From NCBI GenBank assembly GCA_052379845.1, contig JBQTCF010000003.1: a DNA stretch of 64,000 nt; one strand, written 5' to 3'. A program made the translations under genes and the position numbers. The notes beneath the pieces are model-generated. The model ran no database searches and was not told the DNA's origin. It saw only the letters and a program-made list of their open reading frames with translations. The stretch is from Roseinatronobacter sp052379845. GTDB lineage: Bacteria > Pseudomonadota > Alphaproteobacteria > Rhodobacterales > Rhodobacteraceae. Below are positions 32,460 to 42,361 of this stretch, piece after piece (within the stretch, counting starts at the first letter, position 1; every line of letters starts with the position of its first letter).

Positions 32460-34507
32460 TAGGACAGGTTCATTTTGAACGTGACGGGGACATTGCGGTT
32501 GTGGTGATTGACAACCCGCCCGTGAATGCGGGGTCGCATGACATCCGCGAGGGGCTGATGGCGGCCATCGCGCAGGTTCAGGCTGATGACACGCTGACCG
32601 GCGCCGTGCTGATCGGGGCGGGGGGCAGTTTTATCGCGGGGTCGGATTTGCGTGAATTCGACCTGCCGCTTGGCCCGCCGCAAATGCCGCAGGTGATCGC
32701 GGCCATCGAACAGGCGTCCAAGCCCTTTGTTGCGGCGCTGCACGGGGCGGCGCTTGGGGGGGGGTATGAACTGGCGCTTGGCTGTGATGCGCGCATTGCC
32801 GCGCCCGGCACCCTTGTCGGACTTCCCGAAACTGCCCTTGGGATTATTCCGGGCGCGGGCGGCACACAGAAATTGCCCCGCCTTGTGGGCAAGGCCAAGG
32901 CCGTCGCGCTGATTGCCAGCGCCGCGCGCGTGTCTGCGCAAGACGCGCTGTCGCTGGGCATGGTCGATGGCATTGAAGCGGGCGATCTGCGCGGCGCGGC
33001 CATTGCCACCGCGCGCAGCATGGCGGGCCGCAAACGGCGGGTCATCGATCTGCCCTTGCCCGAAAGCGGGGGGGATCTGGCGGCGGCGTGCCGCAAGGCC
33101 GCAATGCGCGCGCGCCCGCATGTGCTGGCAGCCATCGATCATGTGTGTCAGGCTGGGGATGTTCCCGTTGCGCAGGCCCTTGCACAAGAGCGCGCGACAT
33201 TCGAGCATTTGCGCGTGGCGCCCGAAGCCAAGGCCCTGCGCCACATATTCTTTGCGGAACGCGAAGCGGCGCGCGGCATGGCTGGACGCACCGCCAAACC
33301 CGCGATTGTCAAGGTGTTTGGTGTCATTGGCAGCGGCACCATGGGCGCCGGAATTGCCACAGCGATCTTGCAAGCAGGCAAGCCGGTCATTCTGGTCGAC
33401 ACTGACAAGGCCGCACTTCAGCATGGTATCTTGCGCATAGAGGACGCCTTGAACAGTGCTGTGAAACGCGGCCGCATGGGGGCCGCCGCCGCGCAGGCCG
33501 CGCGCGCGCAATTGCAGCCCGCGTCCCATCTGGACGCGCTTGCGCCCTGTGATCTGGTGATCGAAGCGGTGTTCGAGGACCAGCAGGTGAAGGATGGTCT
33601 GTTTCAACGTCTGGACAGCGTGCTGCACCCCGGTGCGATACTGGCTACAAATACATCCTATCTTGATATTGACCGCATGGCAGCGCAAACCGCGCGGGCG
33701 GATCATGTCATTGGCCTGCATTTCTTCAGCCCTGCGCATATTATGAAATTGCTGGAAATCGTGCGCGGAACACATAGCAGCGATCAGGCCATGGCCACTG
33801 GCTTTTCGGTGGCGCGGATGCTGGGCAAGCAGCCCGTCGAGGCGCGCAATGCCTTTGGTTTTATCGGCAACCGTGTTTATGCCGCGTATCGCATGGCCTG
33901 TGAATTCATGCTGGAAGATGGCGCTTTCGTGCACGAGGTCGACACGGCCCTTGAAGCGTTCGGTTTTGCAATGGGGCCGTTTGCAGTGGCCGATCTCTCG
34001 GGCCTTGATATTGCATGGCGTATGCGCCAGCACCAAGCTGCGCGCCGTAACCCTGCGGACCGCTATGTTCATATTCCTGACCGCCTGTGCGAAGCGGGGC
34101 GGTTCGGGCGCAAAACACGCGCAGGGTATTATCGCTATGATGATGCGGGCCAGAAAGCGCGCGATCCCGAAGTCGAGGCGCTGATCACTGCGGCATCGGC
34201 ACAAAAGGGCATTGCGCGCAAGGCGCTGTCTGCCGCCGAAATTCAGTTGCGCGCCTTGGCCGCCATCGTCAACGAGGCGGCGTTGCTTGTTGGCGAAGGC
34301 GTCGCCTTGCGCGCAAATGATGTCGATGTGGCGCTGGTGAATGGCTACGGGTTCCCGCTTTGGGTGGGCGGGCCGGTGCATTGGGCGCGCCAGCAAGATG
34401 CCGATGAATTGCAAGCTGCCTGTAGGGAATTCGCAAAAACTGCGGGACCGGGCCGGCGCATGGGGGATCTGCGCCTTCTGGGTGTGGAAACTGGAGGGAA
34501 AGAATGA
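32456..34507 (+). CDS. Bifunctional enoyl-CoA hydratase / 3-hydroxyacyl-CoA dehydrogenase
   Basis: This 683-residue FadB-like protein catalyses two steps of beta-oxidation. The crotonase domain (residues 1-180) has both Glu residues in GGGYELALG (near 104) and LPETALGIIPGAGG (near 124). The NAD domain begins IGSGTMGAGIA (near 291) and contains LHFFSPAHIMKLLEIVRG, with the catalytic His and Glu. The C-terminal domain is duplicated, as in family members. Start and stop each overlap neighbouring synthetase genes by 4 bp (ATGA), so it is strongly coupled to them. No thiolase is visible in the window. Confidence 0.93.
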   Translation: MIGQVHFERDGDIAVVVIDNPPVNAGSHDIREGLMAAIAQVQADDTLTGAVLIGAGGSFIAGSDLREFDLPLGPPQMPQVIAAIEQASKPFVAALHGAALGGGYELALGCDARIAAPGTLVGLPETALGIIPGAGGTQKLPRLVGKAKAVALIASAARVSAQDALSLGMVDGIEAGDLRGAAIATARSMAGRKRRVIDLPLPESGGDLAAACRKAAMRARPHVLAAIDHVCQAGDVPVAQALAQERATFEHLRVAPEAKALRHIFFAEREAARGMAGRTAKPAIVKVFGVIGSGTMGAGIATAILQAGKPVILVDTDKAALQHGILRIEDALNSAVKRGRMGAAAAQAARAQLQPASHLDALAPCDLVIEAVFEDQQVKDGLFQRLDSVLHPGAILATNTSYLDIDRMAAQTARADHVIGLHFFSPAHIMKLLEIVRGTHSSDQAMATGFSVARMLGKQPVEARNAFGFIGNRVYAAYRMACEFMLEDGAFVHEVDTALEAFGFAMGPFAVADLSGLDIAWRMRQHQAARRNPADRYVHIPDRLCEAGRFGRKTRAGYYRYDDAGQKARDPEVEALITAASAQKGIARKALSAAEIQLRALAAIVNEAALLVGEGVALRANDVDVALVNGYGFPLWVGGPVHWARQQDADELQAACREFAKTAGPGRRMGDLRLLGVETGGKE

Positions 34508-36585
34508 CACATCACACATCGTCGCTGGACATGCTTTGGGCACCAAGAAGCGTGGCCGTTGTGGGCGCTTCGGCAGACCCGAAGAAAACCGGCGGGCGTC
34601 CGGTCAACTACTTGTTGAAACACGGGTTTACCGGCGCAATCTGGCCCATAAATCCGCGTGTGGCCGAACTGGAGGGGCTGACCTGTTATGCCAGCGTTGC
34701 CGACCTGCCCGGCGCGCCCGATGTGGCGATTGTGCTGTTGGGGGTTGACCGCGCAGAAGCGGCAGTTCGTGATCTGGCGGCCAAGGGCTGTGGTCTGGCC
34801 ATCGTGCTGGCCAGCGGCTATGCCGAGGCCGGGCCGGACGGACGCAACCGGCAGGACGGGCTGCGCAGCGCCGCGGGGGCCATGCGGCTGTTGGGGCCGA
34901 ACACGATTGGTGCAATGGACCTGACGCGCGGGATTGTGCTGTCGGCCAGCGGTGCGCTGGAAGGGGACAATCTGCGCAAGGGGGGCATTTCTGTCGCATC
35001 CCAAAGCGGGGGTATTCTGGGGGCGCTGTTGTCGCGCGGTGCGGCGCGCGGCATTGGGTTTTGCAAGCTTGCCTCGACCGGCAATGAAGCCGATATCGAC
35101 ATCGCGGACCTGATTGCTGCCTATGCGCGCGATGACGCCACAACCGTGATCGCCGCCTATATAGAGGGGATCCGCTCGGTTGAGAAATTTCGTTCTGCCG
35201 CCAATGCCGCGCGCGCAGCAGGCAAGCCGCTGGTTGTCTATAAAGTTGGACGGTCGGAATCGGGTGCGCGTGCCGCCGTGTCGCATACTGGCGCCATGGC
35301 GGGCGAGGACCGGACCTATGACGCGCTGTTCCGGCAGGTCGGGGCCATCCGGGCCGAAACATTCAGCGATCTTCTGGACATTCCCGCCATGCTGACCAGT
35401 GCGCGCAAAATGCGTGGCAAGCGCGTGGCCATTCTGACCTCGACCGGGGGGGCGGGCAGTCTGGTGGCGGATAATTGCGGTATGCTTGGGTTGGATGTGC
35501 CGATGCTGGACCAGAAAACCGGCACTGTTCTGGCGGGTTTGCTGGGGCAAGATGTGCCCATGACCGGCAATCCCGTGGATGTGACATTGGCAGGCGTGGA
35601 ACCATCCATCATGACTGCGGCCACCGAAGCCTTGCTTGCATCTGAAGGTATCGACGGTGTGGTGGTCGTGGTGGGGTCGTCCGCGCTTGCGCGGCCTGAC
35701 GTGGCTGCAGGCGCAATCCGGGCTGGCGCGGCCCAAAGCGACAAACCCCTGATTGCCTATGTCAGCCCGAATGCGCCGCATATTGTCGAATTGCTGAACC
35801 GCGACGGGGTGCCCGCCTTTGCCGCGCCGGAAACCTGCGCAACGGTGCTGAAGGCCGCGTTGCCCGCCGCGCCGCAGGGCGGGGCGCTTGACATGGGGGG
35901 GCGTGTCGCAGTTCCGGACCCGTTGCCCACAGGCCCCCTGAACGAGGCAGAGGCACGCAACCTGTTTGACGCATTCGGCCTGACAGGGGCCGCAAGCCAT
36001 GTGGTCCACACCCCCGAGGAAGCCCGGCAGGCCGCGCAAAAGCTGGGTGGGCCCGTCGTGCTGAAGGTGCTTTCGCGCGAGATTGCGCATAAATCGGATG
36101 TCGGCGGTGTGCGCGTTGGCCTGTCCGCGCAAGATGTCGGCCCGGCCATGTCTGCGATGGGCCAGCACCTGGCGGCGCAAAACCTGCCAAAGCCCGAAGG
36201 CTACCTTGTTCAGGCCATGTTGGGCGGCGGGATTGAAATGATCCTTGGGTTCCGCCATGACCCGCAATTGGGGCCGCTGGTCTTGTTGGGCGCAGGCGGT
36301 GTGCAGGCAGAATTGTCGGGCGACAGCACCTTGCGGCTGCTGCCCCTGTCCGAAGGCTGCGCGCGCATGATGGTTGAGGAGCTGCGCATCAAGCGCCTGT
36401 TGGAAGGGTATCGTGGCGCGCCGCCCCATGATATTGATGCCCTTGTCGCCGCGATCGAGGCAATGGCCCGCATGGGCGCAACCCTTGGCGCGCGCCTGCA
36501 AGAAGCCGAGATCAACCCGCTTTTTGTGCTGCCAAAAGGGCAGGGCGTGGCCGCTGCCGATGGGTTGGTCGTCATCGCTGGCTGA
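34504..36585 (+). CDS. NDP-forming acyl-CoA synthetase, fused alpha/beta, copy 2
   Basis: This 693-residue paralogue of the gene two positions upstream has the same domain order. It begins with SVAVVGASADPKKTGGRP in the CoA-binding domain, has SHTGAMAGEDRTY with the phospho-His near 261, and ends with an ATP-grasp domain (LKVLSREIAHKSDVGGV; AEINPLFVLPKGQG). Divergence between the copies is substantial, suggesting different acid substrates, for example the parent acid and a shortened product. It ends 6 bp from the convergent thioesterase. Confidence 0.88.
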   Translation: MTHHTSSLDMLWAPRSVAVVGASADPKKTGGRPVNYLLKHGFTGAIWPINPRVAELEGLTCYASVADLPGAPDVAIVLLGVDRAEAAVRDLAAKGCGLAIVLASGYAEAGPDGRNRQDGLRSAAGAMRLLGPNTIGAMDLTRGIVLSASGALEGDNLRKGGISVASQSGGILGALLSRGAARGIGFCKLASTGNEADIDIADLIAAYARDDATTVIAAYIEGIRSVEKFRSAANAARAAGKPLVVYKVGRSESGARAAVSHTGAMAGEDRTYDALFRQVGAIRAETFSDLLDIPAMLTSARKMRGKRVAILTSTGGAGSLVADNCGMLGLDVPMLDQKTGTVLAGLLGQDVPMTGNPVDVTLAGVEPSIMTAATEALLASEGIDGVVVVVGSSALARPDVAAGAIRAGAAQSDKPLIAYVSPNAPHIVELLNRDGVPAFAAPETCATVLKAALPAAPQGGALDMGGRVAVPDPLPTGPLNEAEARNLFDAFGLTGAASHVVHTPEEARQAAQKLGGPVVLKVLSREIAHKSDVGGVRVGLSAQDVGPAMSAMGQHLAAQNLPKPEGYLVQAMLGGGIEMILGFRHDPQLGPLVLLGAGGVQAELSGDSTLRLLPLSEGCARMMVEELRIKRLLEGYRGAPPHDIDALVAAIEAMARMGATLGARLQEAEINPLFVLPKGQGVAAADGLVVIAG

Positions 36586-36591
36586 AGTCCG

Positions 36592-37005
36592 TCATTGCGT
36601 GCGATGAAAAACGCGAAAGACGCCCTGGGCAGAAATTACCGGGGCGTCACACACACAGGCGGTTCCCGCCACAAACACCATGCGTCGGGTGATTTTCACG
36701 ATCTGGGGCGTGATCTCGACCACATCCCCAATGTTGACCGGCGCCAGAAACTGATAGTTCAGGCTGATCGTGGCCCCACGTTCTGCGCCGGCTGCCAGCC
36801 GTGCGGCCTGTCCCAGCGCGCGATCCACGAATGTCATCAGCATGCCACCATGCACGACACCATTGCGGTTGGCATGAATTTCCTGTGCGATGAAGGCAAC
36901 CTGCCCCACGCCTGCGACATCGCGCCGCCACAACCCGCCGACATGCCCGATAAACCCGTCATCAGGTTCAAGATACCAGCCAGCATTTTCCAAACTTGTG
37001 CTCAT
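36592..37005 (-). CDS. PaaI-type hotdog thioesterase
   Basis: This 137-residue acyl-CoA thioesterase has the hotdog motif HANRNGVVHGGMLMTFVDRA (about residues 46-65), where N-G-V-V-H-G-G is the PaaI-like active-site loop and the helix Asp is present. ATG 37005 gives MSTSLENAGW; a longer frame adds 12 residues and is less likely. It probably removes dead-end CoA thioesters from the adjacent catabolic pathway. Confidence 0.85.
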   Translation of the reverse strand: MSTSLENAGWYLEPDDGFIGHVGGLWRRDVAGVGQVAFIAQEIHANRNGVVHGGMLMTFVDRALGQAARLAAGAERGATISLNYQFLAPVNIGDVVEITPQIVKITRRMVFVAGTACVCDAPVISAQGVFRVFHRTQ

Positions 37006-37168
37006 AGCGAATCTTGTGCGGCAAGGCAGGCCATCAGGCAAGTCAATCTTGTGCGGCCAGAGGCATACTTTTTGTTATGCTCGCCCCAAGTTTAGACTGT
37101 TGTGCGAATTGGTCATTACACAGACACTCGGCCCACAAGAATGGGTGCCGAACCACAGGGAGGGGAAA

Positions 37169-37618
37169 GTGCTGGATCGCAATTACAGAGATATCGTTGC
37201 CGGTTTCGGCTTGACGGTCTTTGGTTCAGGGGCCGTCATTTACGCCTTGTCGAATTATGCCACTGGAACCGTCACCCGCATGGGACCGGGCATGATGCCT
37301 GCAGCATTGGGGGCGATGCTGGCTGTTTTCGGGCTGCTGATCGCGGTTCCTGCCTTCCTGCAGAACGGAACGAAAGTTGATGTCCGCTTCCGTGCTTTGG
37401 TGGTTCTGTCCGCAAGCATCCTGAGTTTCGCGCTGATGATCGAGGAATTCGGGCTGGTCCCGTCAGTCTTTGCGACAACGCTTATTGCAACCTTCGCGGA
37501 AGCCAAGGTCCCTGCGACACGCGCCCTTATTCTTGCGGGTGCGACGGCCTTTGTGACATGGGCCGTCTTCATTCTGGGGCTGGGGCTAAGTATTGCTGCA
37601 TTCGGCTGGCCTTTCTGA
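37169..37618 (+). CDS. tctB: Tripartite tricarboxylate transporter small membrane subunit, TctB
   Basis: This 149-residue protein has four predicted helices and family features such as GTVTRMGPGMMPAALGAML near residues 31-49. The start is GTG at 37169 after GGGAGGGG; the frame is open far upstream but without family similarity. The stop overlaps the tctA start (TGATG). Confidence 0.87.
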   Translation: MLDRNYRDIVAGFGLTVFGSGAVIYALSNYATGTVTRMGPGMMPAALGAMLAVFGLLIAVPAFLQNGTKVDVRFRALVVLSASILSFALMIEEFGLVPSVFATTLIATFAEAKVPATRALILAGATAFVTWAVFILGLGLSIAAFGWPF

Positions 37619-39135
37619 TGGATCTTCTTGCAAACCTGTTGCTGGGTCTTGAAACGGCAATCACGCCCACGAACCTGTTTTATTGTTTCGCGGGTGTGTT
37701 CCTTGGAACCTTCGTGGGGGTCATACCGGGCATTGGCCCGCTGGCCGCGATTTCGATGTTGTTTCCGATCACCTTCTATCTGGACCCGACCGCGGCCCTT
37801 ATCATGCTGGCGGGCATATATTACGGCACGACCTATGGCGGGTCGACGGCGTCCATTTTGCTGAACATGCCCGGCGCTACATCATCGGCGGTGACCTGTC
37901 TGGACGGGTATCCGATGGCCCAGAAGGGCCGCGCCGGTGTCGCGCTTTTCATGACAACCATTGCGTCCTTTGCCGGGGGGTCAATCGGGATTGTCATCCT
38001 GAGCCTGTTTTCGCCAGTGATTGCCGAATATGCCCTGACCTTCGGACCGGCGGAATATTTCGCCCTGATGGTTCTGGGGCTGGTCGCGGCCTCGACCATC
38101 ACCAACGCGACACCGTCCAAGGGCATTGCGATGGTCATTCTGGGCATGCTGATCGCAACTGTGGGTATCGACAGCCAAAGCGGGGCTGCGCGCTTTACCT
38201 TCGGGTCCATGAGTTTGATGGACGGATTCGGCATCAGCGCAATGGCAATGGGGCTGTTCGGTATTGGCGAGATTCTGAGTTCGGTGGGCACGAAACGCGA
38301 TGGCAGCATCGACAGGGAAAGCACACGGTTGCGGAATATGGTGCCAACCCGGAAGGACTGGGCGCGGTCGTGGAAGCCGGGCCTGCGCGGGTCTGCGATC
38401 GGGTCGTTTTTCGGGGCATTGCCGGGCACTGGCCCGTCCATTGCCGCTTTCATGGCCTACGCGGTCGAGCGGCGTGTTTCCGCCACCCCAGAGCGTTTTG
38501 GCAAAGGGGCAATCGAAGGGATTGTTGCGCCTGAAAGCGCAAATAACGCCGCCGACCAGACGGCATTCATTCCAACACTGGCGCTTGGTATTCCGGGCAG
38601 TGCCACCATGGCGTTGATGCTGGGGGCGTTGATGGTGCATGGCATCCAGCCCGGGCCCACGCTGATTTCGCAGCAACCGTCATTGTTTTGGGGGCTGGTG
38701 ATGAGTTTCTGGATCGGGAATCTGCTGTTGCTGGTGCTGAACCTGCCGCTGATCGGGCTGTGGGTGCGGCTTTTGATGGTGCCATACCACTACCTGTATC
38801 CGGCCATTCTGGTTTTTGTGTGCATCGGTGCCTATAGCGTTCGCACCAATCCCGCAGATGTGCTGATGGTGCTGGGTTTTGGGGTGCTGGGCTATTTGAT
38901 GCGCCTTGCTGACCTGCCAGCGGCCCCGCTGTTGCTGGGCTTCGTGCTGGGGCCGTTGGTCGAAATGCAGTTCCGGCGCGCAATGGTGCTGGCGCGGGGG
39001 GATTTCACGGTCATTCTTGAACGCCCGCTTGCTGGCACTGTGCTGGCCCTTGCCGCACTCCTATTGATCTGGACGATGATCGGCGCGCTTCGGCGCTACC
39101 GCTACAAGGTCCGGATACGCAGATCATCGCACTAA
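37618..39135 (+). CDS. tctA: Tripartite tricarboxylate transporter large membrane subunit, TctA
   Basis: This 505-residue protein of about 12 helices is the translocating subunit. The diagnostic motif GTFVGVIPGIGPLAAISMLFP is near residues 30-50, followed by YYGTTYGGSTASILLNMPG and a second copy GSFFGALPGTGPSIAAFMAY, the duplicated TctA signature. The ATG at 37618 overlaps the tctB stop, and the gene is followed by the receptor gene. Confidence 0.95.
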   Translation: MDLLANLLLGLETAITPTNLFYCFAGVFLGTFVGVIPGIGPLAAISMLFPITFYLDPTAALIMLAGIYYGTTYGGSTASILLNMPGATSSAVTCLDGYPMAQKGRAGVALFMTTIASFAGGSIGIVILSLFSPVIAEYALTFGPAEYFALMVLGLVAASTITNATPSKGIAMVILGMLIATVGIDSQSGAARFTFGSMSLMDGFGISAMAMGLFGIGEILSSVGTKRDGSIDRESTRLRNMVPTRKDWARSWKPGLRGSAIGSFFGALPGTGPSIAAFMAYAVERRVSATPERFGKGAIEGIVAPESANNAADQTAFIPTLALGIPGSATMALMLGALMVHGIQPGPTLISQQPSLFWGLVMSFWIGNLLLLVLNLPLIGLWVRLLMVPYHYLYPAILVFVCIGAYSVRTNPADVLMVLGFGVLGYLMRLADLPAAPLLLGFVLGPLVEMQFRRAMVLARGDFTVILERPLAGTVLALAALLLIWTMIGALRRYRYKVRIRRSSH

Positions 39136-39242
39136 ATTGGGCGATGCAAAGGGCGCTCGATGGCTGTGCCAATCGTGCAGCGGCTGCCCGAAGGCCGCAC
39201 TGGCGCAACTTCGCGTGTATTACCAAGGAGGAGGAAAGACTC

Positions 39243-40196
39243 ATGAAACCAATCATACTTGCCGCAGTCATCGCCGCGCTGGGAACGGGCAGTGCGTTCG
39301 CCCAGCAGGACTATCCAACTGGGCCTGTCACCATGATTGTTCCCTACGGAACGGGCGGATCAACCGATACCACCATGCGCGCCCTTGCCTTGGAATTGGA
39401 GCAGATTTGGAACCAGCCGATTGTTATTGTGAACCGCCCCGGCGCCGGGTCCATGATCGGCACGACGGAGCTGACACAGGCTGCGCCTGACGGGCATACG
39501 CTGCTGATCAATACTGCCGCGATCACCACAGCCCCCGCCCTGCAAGGCGATCTGCAATTTGACCCGATCGACGATATCACGCCGATCTCGCTTCTGATCA
39601 CCAGCCCATATGTTCTGGTCGGCGGTGCAAATGTCCAGTCCGAGGACTTCTCCAGCTTCATGGAAGAAGCGCAAAACCGCCCCATGTTCATGGCAACCGC
39701 CGGGCCGGGCAGTTCAGGGCATTTCATGTCGGAACTGGTGATTGCGGCTGCGGACCTTCCGGCTGATGTGGTGCATTTCGGTGGCGCAGGCGAAGCGCTG
39801 ACCAATCTGATGGGGGGCCATGCAGACACTTATATTTCCACCACGCAAAGTGTGATGCCCTATGTCAATGACGGGCGCGCGAAGGCGCTGGCCGTTCTGG
39901 CACCAGAACGGTTTGCCCTGTTGCCGGATATCCAGTCCAGTGGCGAAGTTGGCGTGTCGGGCGTGGAACTGGAAGGTTGGGTTGCAATCTTTGCCCCCGG
40001 TGGCATGGAAGAAGACCTTGCAAACCGGATCAATGCCGATCTGGCTGCAGCGATGGCCACAGACCGCATGCAGGACCAGTTGATGCAAAACTATGCGATT
40101 GCAGGAAACCTGTCACCGGCAGAATTCAGCGAAGTCTATGTGCGCGACCTGCAAATATGGAAAGATCTGGCCGCTGAACGGGGCATTGGCCAGTAA
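39243..40196 (+). CDS. tctC: Tripartite tricarboxylate transporter periplasmic receptor, TctC
   Basis: This 317-residue receptor has the signal peptide MKPIILAAVIAALGTGSAFA followed by QQDYPTGPVTMIVPYGTGGS, with the classical TTT ligand loop. AGGAGG precedes the ATG. The pocket-forming NRPGAGSMIGTTELTQAAPDG is present. TctC proteins bind citrate, dicarboxylates or aromatic acids. Given the nearby CoA synthetases and beta-oxidation genes, a mono- or dicarboxylate is likely. A strong terminator follows. Confidence 0.93.
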   Translation: MKPIILAAVIAALGTGSAFAQQDYPTGPVTMIVPYGTGGSTDTTMRALALELEQIWNQPIVIVNRPGAGSMIGTTELTQAAPDGHTLLINTAAITTAPALQGDLQFDPIDDITPISLLITSPYVLVGGANVQSEDFSSFMEEAQNRPMFMATAGPGSSGHFMSELVIAAADLPADVVHFGGAGEALTNLMGGHADTYISTTQSVMPYVNDGRAKALAVLAPERFALLPDIQSSGEVGVSGVELEGWVAIFAPGGMEEDLANRINADLAAAMATDRMQDQLMQNYAIAGNLSPAEFSEVYVRDLQIWKDLAAERGIGQ

Positions 40197-40221
40197 CGAC
40201 CCCAAGGCATGAAATCCGAAC

Positions 40222-40248
40222 GCCGGCCCGTCTTTGGGCCGGCTTTTT
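40222..40248 (+). terminator. Rho-independent terminator after tctBAC
   Basis: The perfect 8-bp stem GCCGGCCC (40222-40229) / GGGCCGGC (40236-40243) with a 6-nt loop is followed by TTTTT. It lies 25 bp after the tctC stop and abuts the convergent D-2-hydroxyacid dehydrogenase gene. Confidence 0.92.
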
Positions 40249-41246
40249 CAGTTTGCCGCCAACAGTCGCATTGGTTTTCCATTCAGCCAGCCATCCAGAT
40301 TCTCGACGGTCTGGCCATAGAAGCTTTCAAACGTCTCTTGCACGGCATAGCCCAGATGCGGGGTTGCCAGCACATTGGGCAGGCTGCGGATGGGCGCGTC
40401 CGGCGACAGTGGTTCATGGTCATAGACATCAATTCCCGCCCCGCCAATCCTGCCGCCGGACAGTGTGTCCAACAGCGCACCCTGATCGACCAATGGCCCG
40501 CGCGCGGTGTTGATCAGCAATGCGTCGGGTTTCATGCGCGACAGGTCCACGGCGCCGATGATCCCCTTGGTGGCCGGACCAAGCACCAGATGCAGGGACA
40601 CTATGTCAGCACGACGAAACAGCGTTTCCTTGTCGGCATATGTAGCCCCGCCTGCGTGTGCGCGTTCTGGCGTCAGGTTCGGACTCCAGGCGATGACATC
40701 CATCCCGAACGCCTTTGCGACCAGCGCCATGCGCGTGCCCAGCTTGCCAAGGCCCACCAGCCCCAGCGTGCGGCCATGAACCGCGCGTCCAAGGCGGGTT
40801 TGCCAGTCCCCGGCGCGCATCGCGGCAGCTTCTGCGGGCAAGTGGCGCATCAGGCCAAAGATCAGTCCCCATGCCAACTCGACCGTGGCGAACACGCCAT
40901 TGCCGCTGCCATCAGTTGTCATGACGGGAATGCCAAGCGCCGCCGCAGTGGCGCTGTCAAGGGTGCGGTTCTGACGCCCTGTCGCGGCGATGGCCTTCAG
41001 GTTCGGCAATCCGCGCAGAATGTCGCCGGGCAGGTCGGTTCGTTCGCGCAACAGGCAAAGTGCATCGAACGGGGCCAGATCACGGGTCAGGCGTTCAGGG
41101 GCAATGGCCGTTGTCAGAAAGGTGACATCCGCGCGGTCGGCCAGCCGCGACCAGTCGGCAAGGCGGTGTGCGACGCCCATGTAATCATCAAGGACAGCCA
41201 CCCTGACCTTGCGGCCAGTGGGCAATGGGCGGTGGTGCTGGGTCAT
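40248..41246 (-). CDS. D-2-hydroxyacid dehydrogenase family protein
   Basis: This 332-residue NAD-dependent oxidoreductase resembles phosphoglycerate dehydrogenase-like enzymes. The nucleotide-binding motif GLVGLGKLGTRMA lies near residue 160, the catalytic Arg in LINTARGPLVDQ, the Glu in YDHEPL and the His in ATPHLGY. AAGGAG precedes the ATG at 41246, which overlaps the stop of the upstream AbrB gene, indicating co-transcription. The substrate is a 2-hydroxy/2-oxo acid, not identifiable. Confidence 0.9.
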   Translation of the reverse strand: MTQHHRPLPTGRKVRVAVLDDYMGVAHRLADWSRLADRADVTFLTTAIAPERLTRDLAPFDALCLLRERTDLPGDILRGLPNLKAIAATGRQNRTLDSATAAALGIPVMTTDGSGNGVFATVELAWGLIFGLMRHLPAEAAAMRAGDWQTRLGRAVHGRTLGLVGLGKLGTRMALVAKAFGMDVIAWSPNLTPERAHAGGATYADKETLFRRADIVSLHLVLGPATKGIIGAVDLSRMKPDALLINTARGPLVDQGALLDTLSGGRIGGAGIDVYDHEPLSPDAPIRSLPNVLATPHLGYAVQETFESFYGQTVENLDGWLNGKPMRLLAAN

Positions 41247-42361
41247 TTGCGGTGCTCCTTGGGGTGTTTTCGGGTTTCGTAGCGCACGATCTGTCGCACG
41301 ATCCATGGAATGTTCGGCATAAAAATGAAAATCCGGACAAGATGGAATGTTGTGATCAACACAACGTTCTGGCCCAGAAACTTGGCTGTCAGCGCCATTT
41401 CAACCACCCCGCCGGGGGCAGCGCCCAGCACCATGATGTGCCAATCCACCCCTGATACCACTGCAATCAGGACTGCGCTGAGTGAACACAGCGCCAATAA
41501 CAAGACCGACGATACAGCGCTTACAAGCGTCAAGCGCAGGGACGATGCCACGAAGTCGCGCCGGAATGTTGCCCCAAGCCATGTTCCAAGCAAGATTTGC
41601 GCCAGCGCCAGAATATCGGGCGGATAGGGCATAAGCCCGGACCCGCTGACTGCCAGCAGCGCCGCTACGGCCATTGGTCCCAGAAAATTCGGGTTCGGCA
41701 CGCGCAGGATGCGAAACAGCCACGCCCCCGCCACGCCGATCGCGGCAAGGACCAGTAACGGCAGGGGGTCGAATTGCCCCAAAGACACAGGTGTGCGCTG
41801 TGCGTCCGGCCAGCCTGACAGGGCGTATATGGTGAAAGGCAGCACGATCACGACAGATGCCAGACGCAGCGTTTGCGAGAATACCACAGGCGCGGGGTCT
41901 ATGCCTGCCGCCTGCGCCATCGTCGCGGCCTCGACCGGGCTGGTTGGAACAAATGATAAAAAGGCTTGCGCCAGACTTTGCCCGGTTATGCGCGCCACCA
42001 ACAGCGCAACAACGAAGATGCACAGCCCCGTCGCCAGCGCCGCGCCCACAATCACAGGCGCAAGTGCCAAAAGCAGGTCCAGCGCTTGGGGCGAGAAGGC
42101 AAGGCCCACTTGCGTGGCAACCACCACCTGCCCCAACGGGCGCAGCCGGTTTGGCACCGTGACCGATGGGGCAGGCCCCATGAAAATGATTGCCGTGACA
42201 ACCAGCGGCCCTATCATCCACGGCAGCGGGGCGCCGATGCGTTCGAACGCCCATCCCCCACACCCCGAAACCGCGAACAACAGCGCAAGGCCAATGGTGT
42301 GTCGCCATCCCCCACCTGATGGTGGACGACTGGATTGGGCGGGCGATTGGGGAAATGCCAT
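41243..42361 (-). CDS. AbrB-family membrane protein (duplicated AbrB domain)
   Basis: This 372-residue integral membrane protein of about 10 helices has two AbrB repeats, each with a G-A-P-x-P/L-M-x-G type helix start (GAPLPWMIGPLVVTA near residue 43; NFLGPMAVAALLAVSGSG near 225). The family is often called an 'ammonia monooxygenase' or 'regulator of aidB', names without good biochemical support; transport of an organic acid is plausible. The gene is coupled to the hydroxyacid dehydrogenase by a 4-bp overlap. Confidence 0.8.
   Translation of the reverse strand: MAFPQSPAQSSRPPSGGGWRHTIGLALLFAVSGCGGWAFERIGAPLPWMIGPLVVTAIIFMGPAPSVTVPNRLRPLGQVVVATQVGLAFSPQALDLLLALAPVIVGAALATGLCIFVVALLVARITGQSLAQAFLSFVPTSPVEAATMAQAAGIDPAPVVFSQTLRLASVVIVLPFTIYALSGWPDAQRTPVSLGQFDPLPLLVLAAIGVAGAWLFRILRVPNPNFLGPMAVAALLAVSGSGLMPYPPDILALAQILLGTWLGATFRRDFVASSLRLTLVSAVSSVLLLALCSLSAVLIAVVSGVDWHIMVLGAAPGGVVEMALTAKFLGQNVVLITTFHLVRIFIFMPNIPWIVRQIVRYETRKHPKEHRK

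Noticed and set aside
32141..36501. Long antisense frames (about 800 and 720 codons) opposite the FadB-like and synthetase genes
   Set aside because: They are Gln/His/Arg-rich mirror frames of strongly conserved genes, without ribosome sites or recognisable domains.
41346..41367. Palindromic GTTGTGATCAACACAAC-like sequence
   Set aside because: It lies inside the abrB coding sequence at codons that encode a conserved-looking segment, so it is most likely fortuitous.
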